A stretch of DNA of 64,000 nucleotides. Origin: Ricinus communis. Taxonomy: Eukaryota > Streptophyta > Magnoliopsida > Malpighiales > Euphorbiaceae. Below are positions 24,216 to 35,275 of this stretch, in pieces. Positions within the stretch are counted from its first letter, which is position 1; each line of letters begins with the position of its first letter. The notes beneath the pieces are model-generated. The model was not told the origin of the DNA and made no database searches. It worked only from the letters and a program-made list of their open reading frames with translations. The translations under genes were made by a program, and so were the position numbers. Location: contig NC_063264.1 in NCBI RefSeq assembly GCF_019578655.1, positions 26,931,688 through 26,995,687 of the forward strand. Reading direction: 5' to 3'.

Positions 24216-27200
24216 ATAATAATCTTATTATTTGTCCATGATCATTACCGGTGCACACGCGGTCCTGATGTAACCCATCAGGTGACATATTCTACGAAAG
24301 CCACATTCCTAAGTCGCAATCATCACATTTAATAAATATCATTGTCTAATGAAATCATCCAACACATATCGAAGTAAAGATTAAAGATTTAGGGTAAAGC
24401 AATGCGCAATTCGTGAGGAAAAATAATAACGTTTGTATTATTATAACATTGCTAATAATAATATTTATATTATTTTCAATAATTAATAATCAAGTGAAAT
24501 CATTTATATTGTGATACTAACAATCATATTAAGCATAAATTCTAAAATAGCATATTAAAATCAGACTTAGCACTAGTGCAATGATTAAATGACTTTAACT
24601 CACAGAATTGGGCGACCTCCTAGCTCTGCTCCGGTGCCTCGGTTGGAGCGAGCCGAACAGACAGATCATCTAATCACGAAAAAATAATTTATCAATTATG
24701 CTGAAACAATCGATCATTAATCCTAGGCCTAGACTCCTAGGACTGACTGTCTAAGAATCTCGACTCGGATAAATTCTATGAAAAATTCGGCAGAACCTCC
24801 CTTACAACATGGACATTTACTCCCTGTAAAACGGGTCCAGGACCTGCCAGAAAAACACTTCAAATATCCAACAATTTAAACAACGGGAGTCGGGTCCCCA
24901 AACTTCACTATTTTCCCGACTCCACTACACAGAACAAAACACGAGGCAGGTAACTGACAGACAATTATTTTTGACTCACAAATATCATCAAATACTCAAT
25001 ATAAACTAATAAGCACACAATTAAACCAAGAATTTCCAAAATTACAGTTTGAGTCCGATCGACGATCCAAACTCACCATCGGACTCGAAGCGGCGATGAT
25101 CCCCACTTTCGATTTTCCGATCCGACACCCGATCGTCCGGAGAGATTTGCGGACGATCTCGGCCGTCGATTTGCAAACGAAGCCCGATCGCCACGAAACC
25201 GATACCATTACGAAGCTTGAGCTGAGGAGAGTCGGGATACATCCTCTAATCATCCATAGCTCGCCAGAGCTCGTCGAAAAAACCCAAAAACATCGGCCGC
25301 CCCTCAAACTTCACTTTGCGGATCTTACAACTCCGGCCACCCCAAGCGTCATACGCCGAAGAGAGCCCTTGTCGAGAGGGAGGCCGATCTCCACCGGAAG
25401 CCGGATCACCAAAATCGCCTGCGGCCTGCACTTTGCCGCCGCCGCCAGCATCACCCATTGGCCACCCAAGGCCTCTCTCTTCCGGCTTCGCTTCTCTCTC
25501 CCCGACGCCTCTCTTCTTCCTTTCTTCAATATCGACATTGAGCCCCTGAACTTTTCCTTATTACAACTAGGTCCCTTAACCTTTTCAATTACTTACAATT
25601 TCATCCTGCAGAATTCCAATTTAACCCCTAAACTTTCCTTTATCCTTTCAATTAAGCCCTTAACTAATTAATTTGGGCCAAATTAGAATTATTGAAAATA
25701 CATAATTACATAAATATCCCTGACCGATATATTTATTTACAAAAATATCAAACTCACAAATTTCCATTAAAACCCCATAAAAATAAAATTATACTTTTAA
25801 TCCTTATTCCAAAATAAATTTCCAATTTAGTCCTAACACATAATTAAATTAAATAACCAATTTACTAATTATTTTCCAACTTAAATTTTAATACCACTAG
25901 TTAATTAAAATACCAATTTTCCCAAAATTCTTTTATAAAAACATCCTTTACAATTTCTTTCAAAAAATTTCAATATATATAATTTTATTTATACATATAC
26001 ATATACATTGGGAAAAAATTAGAATAACCAAAAATATAATCTACCCTTCAAATAATTTACTTAATTAATTCTTAAAATTTCAAACTAATTCGGTATAGAA
26101 AAATAATTCATTTAATTAAAATTTCCATTAAATCATTTCAAATTAAACCAAATAAAAATGAAGCTAAAATTAACTTAAATAAAAACTCATTATTAAATAT
26201 ATAAAAATTTTGGGTATTACACTCCTTATTTAAGAGGTTTATTGTCTAGAACATAGACAACGGAGGCGACTTGAAACTCGTCGGAGACTAGGTCCTCTCT
26301 CCCAGCAATAGATGTGCTCGCCTAAGTACCATACACGGTAAGTAGGCCCACAAGGAGTATCCTCATGTGCTTAATGTCAACAGCAAATAACATATAGGGA
26401 TCCCAACCACTTCAATCCCCAAGCCAATCATCCTAAACCTGCAACATAGATAGGTAAGTATCTGAACCTTAATTATGTAACATTAAAACTAATGTGCATG
26501 TTCTTTTTTACCTGGTCCTAAGTTAGAGAGTTGACCCACAGGCGATGCATGTAGACATATGCCACTCTAAGAAAACACTCATGCTCGAGCCCCAACGGCT
26601 CAAACGAGGAAAAGCTCAAGAGGTGCTGATAGGATGAGCTCTTATCAAAAGACCATGCTTTAGTGGCCCACAGCTGTACTTGAACAGTTAGCACATAAAG
26701 CATAACAAAAGAAAGCATAAAAGTACGACAAAGGAGAAAAACGTACATAAATGGCGTGCCAAAATCCATAGAGCCTCTTGCTCTTGCAAACCACAATGTC
26801 TAGTTACTAATACAGATAGGCCAATACAATAGACCCCTAGTTATATGAAGAGACCCAGTCCAAGTCTCTCAAAGGGGTCAAGTAGTAGAGGTTCAACGAG
26901 TTCCCAGGATTGCAGCACAACCTGGTCCCAAATAAGTGCACCAAGAAGGCCCAGGCCCTCTGATCGACTTCCAAATAGAAAGGGGAGTGAATCCTCTATA
27001 GTGAAGAAGGATACTTTAATAAGCTAAGCAATAGGTGGCATGTGTGTAGGCAAGAACCTAACGGATCAATAATGAACTGGTCCCGAGCTTCGAGCCTTTA
27101 ATCGTGAACATCATCATCAAAGGGTATAAAGGTACCCAAGAAGTCAATGTTAGTGATAGAGGAGAATGCGAGTGGAGATAGAATCATCTCTTCCACCGAC

Positions 27201-27999
27201 GTGTGAAAAGTATGGGTAGTGTCCATCTACCTTTAGATCAATGCATATACTGAAGTACGATCAGTACTTTTGACAACTAATGGTAATGTAGCAATGAACT
27301 AAAGCAACCTGGTATCTCCTATCAAAGCCTGAATAAAGCTTGGAAGCTCATCAAACCACTTTTGAGCTCCAAAGAAACTACCAGGGAACTAGATTGATAT
27401 GATAACAGTATGGAAATACATAAAAAACCAGGTTTGAATACACATACACATACATTAAAGTCAAAATCAAGTATGTACATCAAGATTTTCAAGTTTTTAA
27501 GCAATTTAGTGTACGCAAAGTTGATTCGGCATGTGCAGGCTAATTCAGACTGTACAAAGCTTATTGGTACTACGTAGAGTCGATAGGCTGTGCATACAGC
27601 CGATCGGTTGTTCATGTTAGGGCAACATGGTTTTTGTCAATATTTCATAATTTTTCAATGTATTATGTGTTTTTCAAGTGTATAAATGACAAATGAACAA
27701 AAATAGCAAGGAAAAATACCTCATCGAAGGTTGAGAAAGCTCGATGTATGCTCAATTTGGCCAAAAGATGAATCTCTGCCCCTTTTGCCAAACCTAGGTG
27801 TGCCAGCACAAAATCGATAGTGAAAAGTCCTAATTTGGAGCGACTAAGGTGCCGCCCAATGATCTTGATGAGGAACCCGACATTTTAAGATAAATTTGAG
27901 TGAATTTGGTTGAGCTCTTTCTACATCTTCTAGCAAGGAAATGAAAGTGGCACTTTGAAAACTCTTAAAATAAGCCCAATATTCTTAGAGCATGTCTTC

Positions 28000-28400
28000 A
28001 ATGCAACTTCTTATCAAATCCACTTTGGATCTTTAGGGTGCGCCTCTTGAAGTGCCCAACATACTTGATGAATTCTTCTTTGCTCTTGAAGTGCTCAACA
28101 TACTTGATGAATTCTTCTCTGCCTAACCTTCTTGAGATCAACCATTATAATTTACTTTTATTTAAGGAAAAATTCTTCAATAAACAATTCATACATCGTG
28201 TTCCATGATTGAACTAAATTGGGAAGGAGATTGGTGTATCATGCATATGCCTCCTCAGCAAGAGACTTAGAGAATTATCTATTCTTTAGATCATCATCCA
28301 ACCCATATACTTCTAAAACTTTCACAAACTTCATGATATGATCCTTAATGTTCCCATTTTTCTATTAAATAGAAAGAAATTGGGACCTATGGACCTTTGA
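28000..28400 (-). pseudogene. Gypsy gag (retrotrans_gag) relic
   Basis: The minus strand reads GNIKDHIMKFVKVLEVYGLD, then FSKSLAEEAYA, YTNLLPNLVQSWNTMYELF and EEFF, the classic layout of Gypsy gag capsid. Stops occur at several positions, including the W of the usual YAWYTNL. Just downstream a 39-bp unit is duplicated. Non-functional. Confidence 0.7.
28046..28124 (-). repeat. 39-bp tandem duplication in the gag relic
   Basis: Two adjacent copies of a unit that on the plus strand begins CTTGAAGTGC and ends GAATTCTTCT, differing by one or two bases. On the minus strand each encodes EEFIKYV.HFK, so the duplication keeps frame (13 codons). Confidence 0.85.
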
Positions 28401-29945
28401 GGGCAAGGGTTTTGAACTATATGGTAAGGGTAGGGAAGTTTCAAATTATAAGCAGGGTTGGAGCCTTGATCTTAGATTTTTTTAGGTAACCCATTCATTA
28501 CATAGGAGGTGGGGTTGCTCACAAGGGTTTGGCTAAGAGAATGGTTAATGATGGAGATGTTATCCTCCAAAGGATGTCTGGTTGCATCTACTATTAACCC
28601 TTCTCTTTTATTAGGATCTTTTAGCAGTTGGGAGGTGATAGTGTGAGAGCTAAGGGTCTTAGGGTATCAACATAGTTTAAGGTAGTCTTTACTATTCCTT
28701 ATTCAATCAAGGGCTTGCTTGAAGATGGTTTTGGTGCCATAATAGGTGTAAGACTTATCTTGGTTAGAGTTACTAGACTCTCATTAAACACTCTGTTATG
28801 CTCTTTTGTAGTTGCAAACACCTTTTCTAGAGGCTCTTATCTCTTCTTGTATCTTAACTTGTGCTTCCTTAGGGTAGTGAAAATAACATTGAGAGTGGGG
28901 TATGTTCTAGCTATTGATATTACCTGAGGCGAGGACTCATATGATTACCCCATTTGAGATTATTTGGCACGTGAGGTCTAGGTAGTTGACTAGTCTTTCT
29001 AGTGACTGGCAGTAGGTAGGAATCACTCCCTTCTTAGTAAAGTCACTAAAATATAGATGAGAGGGTTTGTTAGGTGATTTAGTTTGTGTAGGATGAGGGT
29101 CAATATCTTTAGCCTATGCCTTCACTAAATAGAGTAGACTAGGATAAAAAAAGATCAACACGTGGAAAGAGAGCTAAGCAGTTTCTAAGGACACATGTAT
29201 ATATAATGACAGCCCTTAGAGGGGTAGCCCAAGTGATAGATGAGAACAACAAAAAGGGGATAGTAATAATGTAGAGGGTAGTGTAGTATAATAGCAATAA
29301 GGGTGCAGTTAGGATGTGATATCTTAAAGAGAAGCTCCCAAAATGGTAAAAAGTCCAAAAGTCCTTTCTTTAAAGAATTGAAGGAATATTTACAATAATG
29401 GAAAGTGGATAAGAGGCTTTGATCGTAATGAAATGTTGCTTCATCTAGTGAGAGGAGTGTTTTAAGTGGGCTATGAGCCACTTATTGGTTTTGGGCCTAT
29501 TTTCTTGTCATTTTGGCTTATAGCACATGTCTTCTCAAATAAAGGTGCCATAACATGTCCTTAATGGGTCTTACCCTAAGCCTGCCAAGCTATATCTTCA
29601 TGAATATCCCAATTGGGCGATAATGGGCTTTGTCAACAGCCTAAAATCATCCAACAAATGAAAATGATAAAGTTTTATAAATAATATTTACCTAATGAAA
29701 ATTTTAATAGTAAAATAGTGATGCCATTAAAATTTCAATGTATCTAGACTAATGATCATTAATCTAATAAAGATAAAAAATGAGATTTAGCTTGGAGGTG
29801 GAGTGGTCGTGAAAGTATTTGAGTTTTCTTTGGTTTTGTCTCTATTAAAGATTGTTGACGAGTAAAGAACATAAGAGAAGGTATCTTATTGATCAAGATT
29901 ATTATAAAAGATGCTTTCAAAGGACTGGAGATGCTAGTCATGACA

Positions 29946-30310
29946 GCTCCTGGTGTTCGAACTAGTCATTAATGGTCGGCTTCATTGGTACCCTTTCGGT
30001 ATGCGTTGCGAACAGCCTGCGCTCCTTGAATCTTTCAACCTCCGGCTACAGAGCATGCGTAACATAACACATTGAAATGGCTAGCAAGACAGTCAAGCAG
30101 ACAGATTAATCGCCGACGCCTATACTTGAATTTAGAAAGAATTTTCGGGCTAAGACTTTCCTTTAAAGGTCATTCTTTCCGGCCAGTCGTTACGTTACGG
30201 AGGGTAGGGATAATCGTCCAGGTCTTATTGTGTCCCTTTCGTCCAGTGGTTAGGACATCGTCTTTTCATGTCGAAGACACGGGTTCGATTCCCGTAAGGG
30301 ATAGGTACTC
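29946..30310 (+). other. Probable mitochondrial DNA insertion (NUMT)
   Basis: A block of balanced composition in AT-rich surroundings, ending with a tRNA-Glu identical by eye to what I recall of plant mitochondrial trnE(UUC). Sequence upstream of the tRNA has no coding content. The left edge is estimated from the composition shift. Confidence 0.65.
30232..30303 (+). tRNA. trnE: tRNA-Glu (UUC), mitochondrial type, in nuclear DNA
   Basis: A 72-nt cloverleaf folds by hand. Acceptor GTCCCTT pairs with AAGGGAT, D stem GTCC with GGAC, and the anticodon loop TTTTCAT gives UUC. T arm is ACGGG-TTCGATT-CCCGT, and discriminator A follows. One T-T mismatch lies in the anticodon stem. No CCA is encoded. 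The internal GGTTCGATTCC is a good Pol III B box. It is most likely a transferred organelle copy and probably not expressed, though that is not shown. Confidence 0.85.
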
Positions 30311-30639
30311 ATATTTTTCAAAATGTTTAGATGAAGTTGATGCTACCAAACCTTTAGATTTCCTCTATGCCTAATGATAATTCAATTTGTTAATAACCTG
30401 CAAAATATTTTAGGCATATTATGATTTTGGTTAGAGAATGGTCTTTGGAATAACATACCGTGTATCGAAATTGCTTTTCTATTTGATAAAGAATTTATTT
30501 TCCCTTATGATCCTCTTAAGATTATTTATGGTAAGTAAAGCGGCTTTATTTTGGCAAAAAATGTCTTTAATATGCATGGGAGGAATAAAGAGCCTAAGGA
30601 GGTCTTATGAGTTGGCGCCCTCAACCTCATGATTAGATT

Positions 30640-31120
30640 ATGCTGAATTCTGATGGAGCAATAAAAACATCGAGCGATAAAGCTAGTGTTGGAGGCTTGC
30701 TTCATTATCATCAAGGAAGGTAGATCGCCAGATTTATAGCGAATCTTGGTGTGTGCAATGTGCTTGCAGTTGAGTGTTGGAGAGCTAACTCTGGTCTTTG
30801 GTTTGCTTAGAGATGTGGATTCAAAAGAGTTATTGTTGGCCTCGACAACTAATTGCTAGTGGATATTATTAATATGAAAATGATAGGTCTTGCTTCTCAT
30901 GTTGCCTTCTTTCACGAGATCAATTTCCTACTTTCTCAAGATTGGAAAGTTTAAATTGTTCGCATCTGCAGAGAGTCTAATTGTTGTACTGATTTTCTAG
31001 CTGAGTTAGATAATCATGCTAACATTAGATATCATGCTCTTAATCACTATCTAACCGGCCTCGATAAGCTACTATTTCAAAATAGTCTAAGTGTTGAAAT
31101 TTCTAAAATGTGTAATATCT
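30640..31120 (+). pseudogene. LINE-type RNase H (RVT_3) relic
   Basis: Reads LNSDGAIKTSSDKASVGGLL, then RFIANLGVCNVLAVECWRA, an internal VIVGLDN and ICRESNCCTDFLAELDNHAN, the pattern of the C-terminal RNase H domain of plant non-LTR retrotransposons. Several in-frame stops. AT-rich sequence after it may be the element's 3' tail. No reverse transcriptase part is recognisable upstream. Confidence 0.8.
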
Positions 31121-33240
31121 AATTTGTTTTAGGTTTTGCCTCTTATTTCATTTTTTTTAAATAAACTTATTATTTGAAATAAAATAAATAAAGTTGAGTA
31201 TTCTTACAATAATTTCTTATGAAAGTTTATGTTATGTGTTTTTGTAAATATTTTAGTCTCACTATAATTTAAAGAAATAGTTCAAAAACTTTAGAGTAAT
31301 TCTACTTCTAGAGGCCAATACCCTTTAAGCATAAAAAGGGACTAATCACAAGATGAAGGGCCAAGAAAATAAAAAAAACACTTGTTGGGCTTATAAAAAA
31401 TATTTGAATTTAAAACACTACAAGCCATGAGGAGTCCACTCTAAAATCAAGTCCAAGACTTATTAGCTTGATATTATACCAAATGGCTTGATTAAGTTCA
31501 ATTGAGCCTTAATTATCCAAATTAAGCTAATAAGGCACTAAGAAAGCAAGTTAGGCTAATGAGGACTTAAGCAGTAAGCCCATGCATGTGACCTCGATAA
31601 GTAATTAAGGTTTCAACTTAAACTTGTTAACATTTCAATTTAAACTTGACTAGTCAACAACGGGAGCAACACCTTTTATTTTTGTTATTTAAGAAATTTT
31701 TTATTTACTTTATTTTATTTAGAAAGTAATGATTTACTCCATGAATGACTTTTCTTTTTCTAGCTTAATTATAGGCAACACATGCTTGTTAGCTATTTAG
31801 GGATTTTTATTTTATTTTTTATTTATTTTAAGAAGTAATATATTATTTTCTAAATGATTTTATTCCTTTTTTAGTGTCATTATAGAGTTGGAGGAGGTCT
31901 ATAAATATCTTGTATTTGGCCACCTATGTCAATCAATCTTGTATGAATTATTTTCTTATTAATAAAGTCAGAGTTATTTCTTTACTTTATTCTTTATGAA
32001 TTTTTTAAGTTGTTTTTTGCATTGTTTATAAATTTTTTGTCTTATCAATTTTCAAAATTTTGAATTTGTGGCAACAATATATATTTTTATAACTAAATTT
32101 TTTTATTCCTTATAATCAAAGGGTTTTAGTTCCATCATTATAGATATGAATTTAATGATCTTAAAGTTAACATCGATTTCAATTTGATTTCTATCTCTCT
32201 ATAGATAGAGTTCACATTAAGTCTCTCGTGAAAGTTTAAGTTATATGTTCTTATAAATTTTTTTAATCTCACTATAATTTAGAGAAGTAAACTAAAATTT
32301 AGATAATACTTATAAAGAGAGAAGGTCTGAAGTAATTAATGAATTATAATTTTTTTATTGATATTTAATATACTTTTGTAGTATTTATATAAATTGTAGA
32401 CTTTTATAAAGTCTAGGTTATATTAATTTAAATTTATTATATTTTAAAATAATAAAATTTTAAATTTTAAAATAATAAAATTTTAAATTTTAAAATAATT
32501 ATTGTGAAGAGAAAAAGCAAACTACAACGTTAATTTTATACATATATATATGTAGTTTAAAAATTTAATATAATATAATTAAAGTTTATAATGTTGAAAA
32601 ATAAAATATGAGAATTTTATGGATTTAAAAATAAATTTTATCCATCTTCCTTTTAATAACATTAGTCAATTTTTCTAAATCAGGAAAATAAATCCACCCT
32701 TAATATATAAGTAAAAGCAAAAAAAAAAAAAAAAAGCTTGAGATACCACAAGTTTAGTATTTAAGAAGATGAACTTCAAAAATTCAAAGCTGCTTGCCTT
32801 AAACATGTGATATATGGTTATCCATTTATCCATGTATTGATTCCCAATCCCAATATAATCCAAAGCAAATTACCTATTCAAAAGAGAAAAAGAAAAAGTA
32901 ATCTAAAACGAAAAATGAGCAATTATGGTAAGTAACTCTTTGTCTCAACGAAAACAAAACCCAAAAATGGCAAAACATAAATAATGACAAAGTTGTATAA
33001 ACATGATTATCATTTCTATTTCACAAAATTTCTTCGTTTTCTTCAAAGAAAAGCAAATAAAATAATCTAACTATTTATTGTTATTGTTATTATTATTGTT
33101 TACAATGATATACTATTTTTTAAATAAACAATGCAAAGAGACAGAGGAAAGGCAAAAGCAAAGTTCAGTTAATTACAGACATGAGAAAGAAGAGAAACAA
33201 ACAACACAATACAAAGAGTATACATACACACTCTCACTCA
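31121..33240. other. AT-rich intergenic DNA with repeat traces
   Basis: No gene. Two related stretches occur at about 31210-31290 and 32215-32300 (GAAAGTTTA.GTTAT, then TCTCACTATAATTTA). Around 31870-31990 a TATAAATATCTTG box and AATAAAGTCAGAG signal resemble the core of a Copia LTR, but the ends are not clear. A 24-bp unit TAAAATAATAAAATTTTAAA is repeated near 32440-32500. Confidence 0.4.
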
Positions 33241-33250
33241 CATGGTAGTG

Positions 33251-33275
33251 TGAGAGAGAGAGAGAGTGTGTGCGT
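33251..33275. repeat. (GA)n/(GT)n tract upstream of the IDM1-like gene
   Basis: GTGTGAGAGAGAGAGAGAGT followed by GTGTGCGTGAG. GA/CT tracts, including TCTCTCTCTCTCT at about 33444-33456, are common near plant transcription starts. Confidence 0.7.
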
Positions 33276-33289
33276 GAGTGAGGAGCGAG

Positions 33290-35275
33290 AAAGTACATGC
33301 CATCTGTTGTACCAGAGAGGGCACTATTTAGCTTCTCCAAAGCCAACCCTCTTTCTCTAGTTGCAGCAGAAAAAAAAAATTAAAAAAAGGAAAAAAACAC
33401 TTTTTTAATTATTATATTGCTTATCTTTCTCTCTGTCCATATCTCTCTCTCTCTTTGTTTCCAGATTCTCTTTACCTCTTTTAAGCAAAACCCATTAGTC
33501 CTCTTCACCTTTTTAATACCCTAATTTTTTTTTTTCCAATGCTGATCACCATCTACATTTTCAAGGTCAGCTATTCTATTTTTTGCTTTTTGATCTTTGT
33601 TCTTGTTTCATTTGTTTGTCTCTTGTTTAAAGATTTCACTTCTGTAACTATTTGATTGAAAGTTGGAAACTGAAATGTGGGAAATGTCTGAATCGTTGAT
33701 TACACAGGTAGTGACTAACCACAATTTCTCATTTTTTCTTGTTTGCTTGAGGTATCATTTATCAAAATCCAACATTATAAATACAGCTGTCAGATCTTTT
33801 TCAAAGTTTCAAATTTTTTCCAGGTGCATCTGCAATTGGGTGTTGCTTTATGCAAATTTTAAATTGAAACGGTCATGATATCTATCAGTTATATAAGATT
33901 GATTTCTGGGTTCATGCAAATGGGTTTTATTTCATTGAAACTGGTGTAGATTTATTATGCATTAAATTCGAAATGTAATAGTGGGTCTTCTTTTTTCCCT
34001 AAATAGTAACAATTTTAACTATGATGTTACCATTTGGTGGCTGTTACTGAATCTACTCATGGTTATTTCTGTGGTTTGAATGGACCAGTTGAAAAAAGAT
34101 TTTTAATTTAACACATATATGAGTGTTTTCTTTTAATTCCTTATTGTGGGTTTCAATTTTTGAGAATTCAGGTTAGATTTGCTTCAAATTTGTGCCACTG
34201 GAAAATTGAGTTTTTTCTCTGTTATTTTCTTCTTCTTATGTTTGTGGTTTTAAATATTAGTTAAAGAAAAAAATTAATTTGAGAAATTGGTCAATGAGAA
34301 ATAGTAAACTCCCTGAGAAATAATAACATCAAACAGCAGCGGCGCTAAGCAGGTTAGCATCAGTCATTTAATGGGGAGTATTGTTTACATTCTCCATAAG
34401 AGTTTATTACATCAATTAATAAACTACACCCTCCTTTTTCCTTTCGTTTGAAGCTTTTTAATTGTTATTAAATTATATTATTCCACCATTTAGTTTGGTC
34501 TATTAGGTAATAATAGTGCTGAAGGAATCTCTTCTATGCTCTTATGGCATCATCCTTTGGTAATAAAGAAATGTTCTCAGACAATTAAAGCATTGGAGTA
34601 GAACTCCTTTTCAGGATACACATCTTGGCTTTTACTATTTATGATCATAAACTTATTTTACTACTTTGGTACTTTAAGTTCATTGTATATTTCTTGGATT
34701 TTTTACCCCTTAAAGCTCGTAATGGGCTAATGGTCTGCTGGTGGTATTCTCTCGTAGACATATTATTACCATACTTGTGGAATATCAATACATTTCTTAT
34801 CATTATTCATGCCTGAATATTTTTAGTCCTGCTTTCTGTGTCTGGACTTTGGAACATGCCTGTCATTGCATAAATTATGGGTGATGTTTGGAGTTTCATT
34901 TTCCTTCTGCATGCACTAGATTTTGATGTCCCTCTAGTTCCATTGTATGCGGGAGTTTAACTATGTGTATGTTGTTTCTACTTCTCTTTTATTTATAGGT
35001 TTAGATGTCAGTCCCTCCTCTTTTATTGCAGAGGTTTTTGGTTAATCATTATTTAATGTGAGTCGATATAAACTTTTAGGTTTAAATAATTGTTCAGCTG
35101 CGTAGGCGGGGTGCAATTTGTTGGGACCTTACTCATTATTTTTTTTTTCTATTTCCAGGTTATGTTGCATTAGTGAGTCCAACTACTTGTGAACATATCC
35201 AGTAGTTTATCCTTGTGTTTGTAGTTGTTGTACGGCAAGGATTAGAGACTGTAGGTCTCCAGTCTCTTTATAGTA
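33290..35275 (+). promoter_or_regulatory. Probable 5' leader of the IDM1-like gene with a long UTR intron
   Basis: A CT-rich leader precedes a candidate donor (TCAAG|GTCAGC at 33565/33566). A strong acceptor TTCTATTTCCAG ends at 35158, 117 bp before the ATG. In-frame TAG at 35252-35254 makes the ATG at 35276 the first usable one. The 1.6-kb intron and the leader start are inferred; a competing donor lies near 33707. Confidence 0.5.

Larger units (their letters stand above)
23274..26221. mobile_element. Solo LTR (Gypsy-type), 2948 bp, with perfect 5-bp target duplication
   Basis: Begins TGTCATGACCCC and ends GGGTATTACA, so it has TG...CA ends. It is flanked by identical CTCCT at 23269-23273 and 26222-26226. 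No internal retroviral domains lie between, so it is a solo LTR left by recombination. A related copy starts at 61885. It carries several copies of an AGAGAGCAATGCTCGACCAGGG-like motif (about 23898-24215) and a GC-rich block at 25050-25550. By analogy with Gypsy LTRs that start TGTAATACCC, the element may point to the minus strand. Confidence 0.88.
26227..29945. mobile_element. Right part of the old retroelement region
   Basis: Continuation of the sequence interrupted by the solo LTR. Apart from the gag relic at 28000-28400 there is no intact ORF. Stops are frequent in all frames and lineage cannot be assigned beyond Gypsy-like. Confidence 0.45.

Noticed and set aside
25096..25671. 191-codon ORF in the GC-rich block
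   Set aside because: It lies inside the solo LTR, overlaps open frames on the other strand, has proline/arginine-rich composition expected from GC bias, and shows no domain.
30072..30374. 100-codon plus-strand ORF
   Set aside because: It runs through the tRNA-Glu and its mitochondrial flank; no protein family resemblance.
30438..30632. 64-codon ORF upstream of the LINE RNase H
   Set aside because: Could be LINE-derived, but I could not see a reverse transcriptase or zinc-finger motif to support it.
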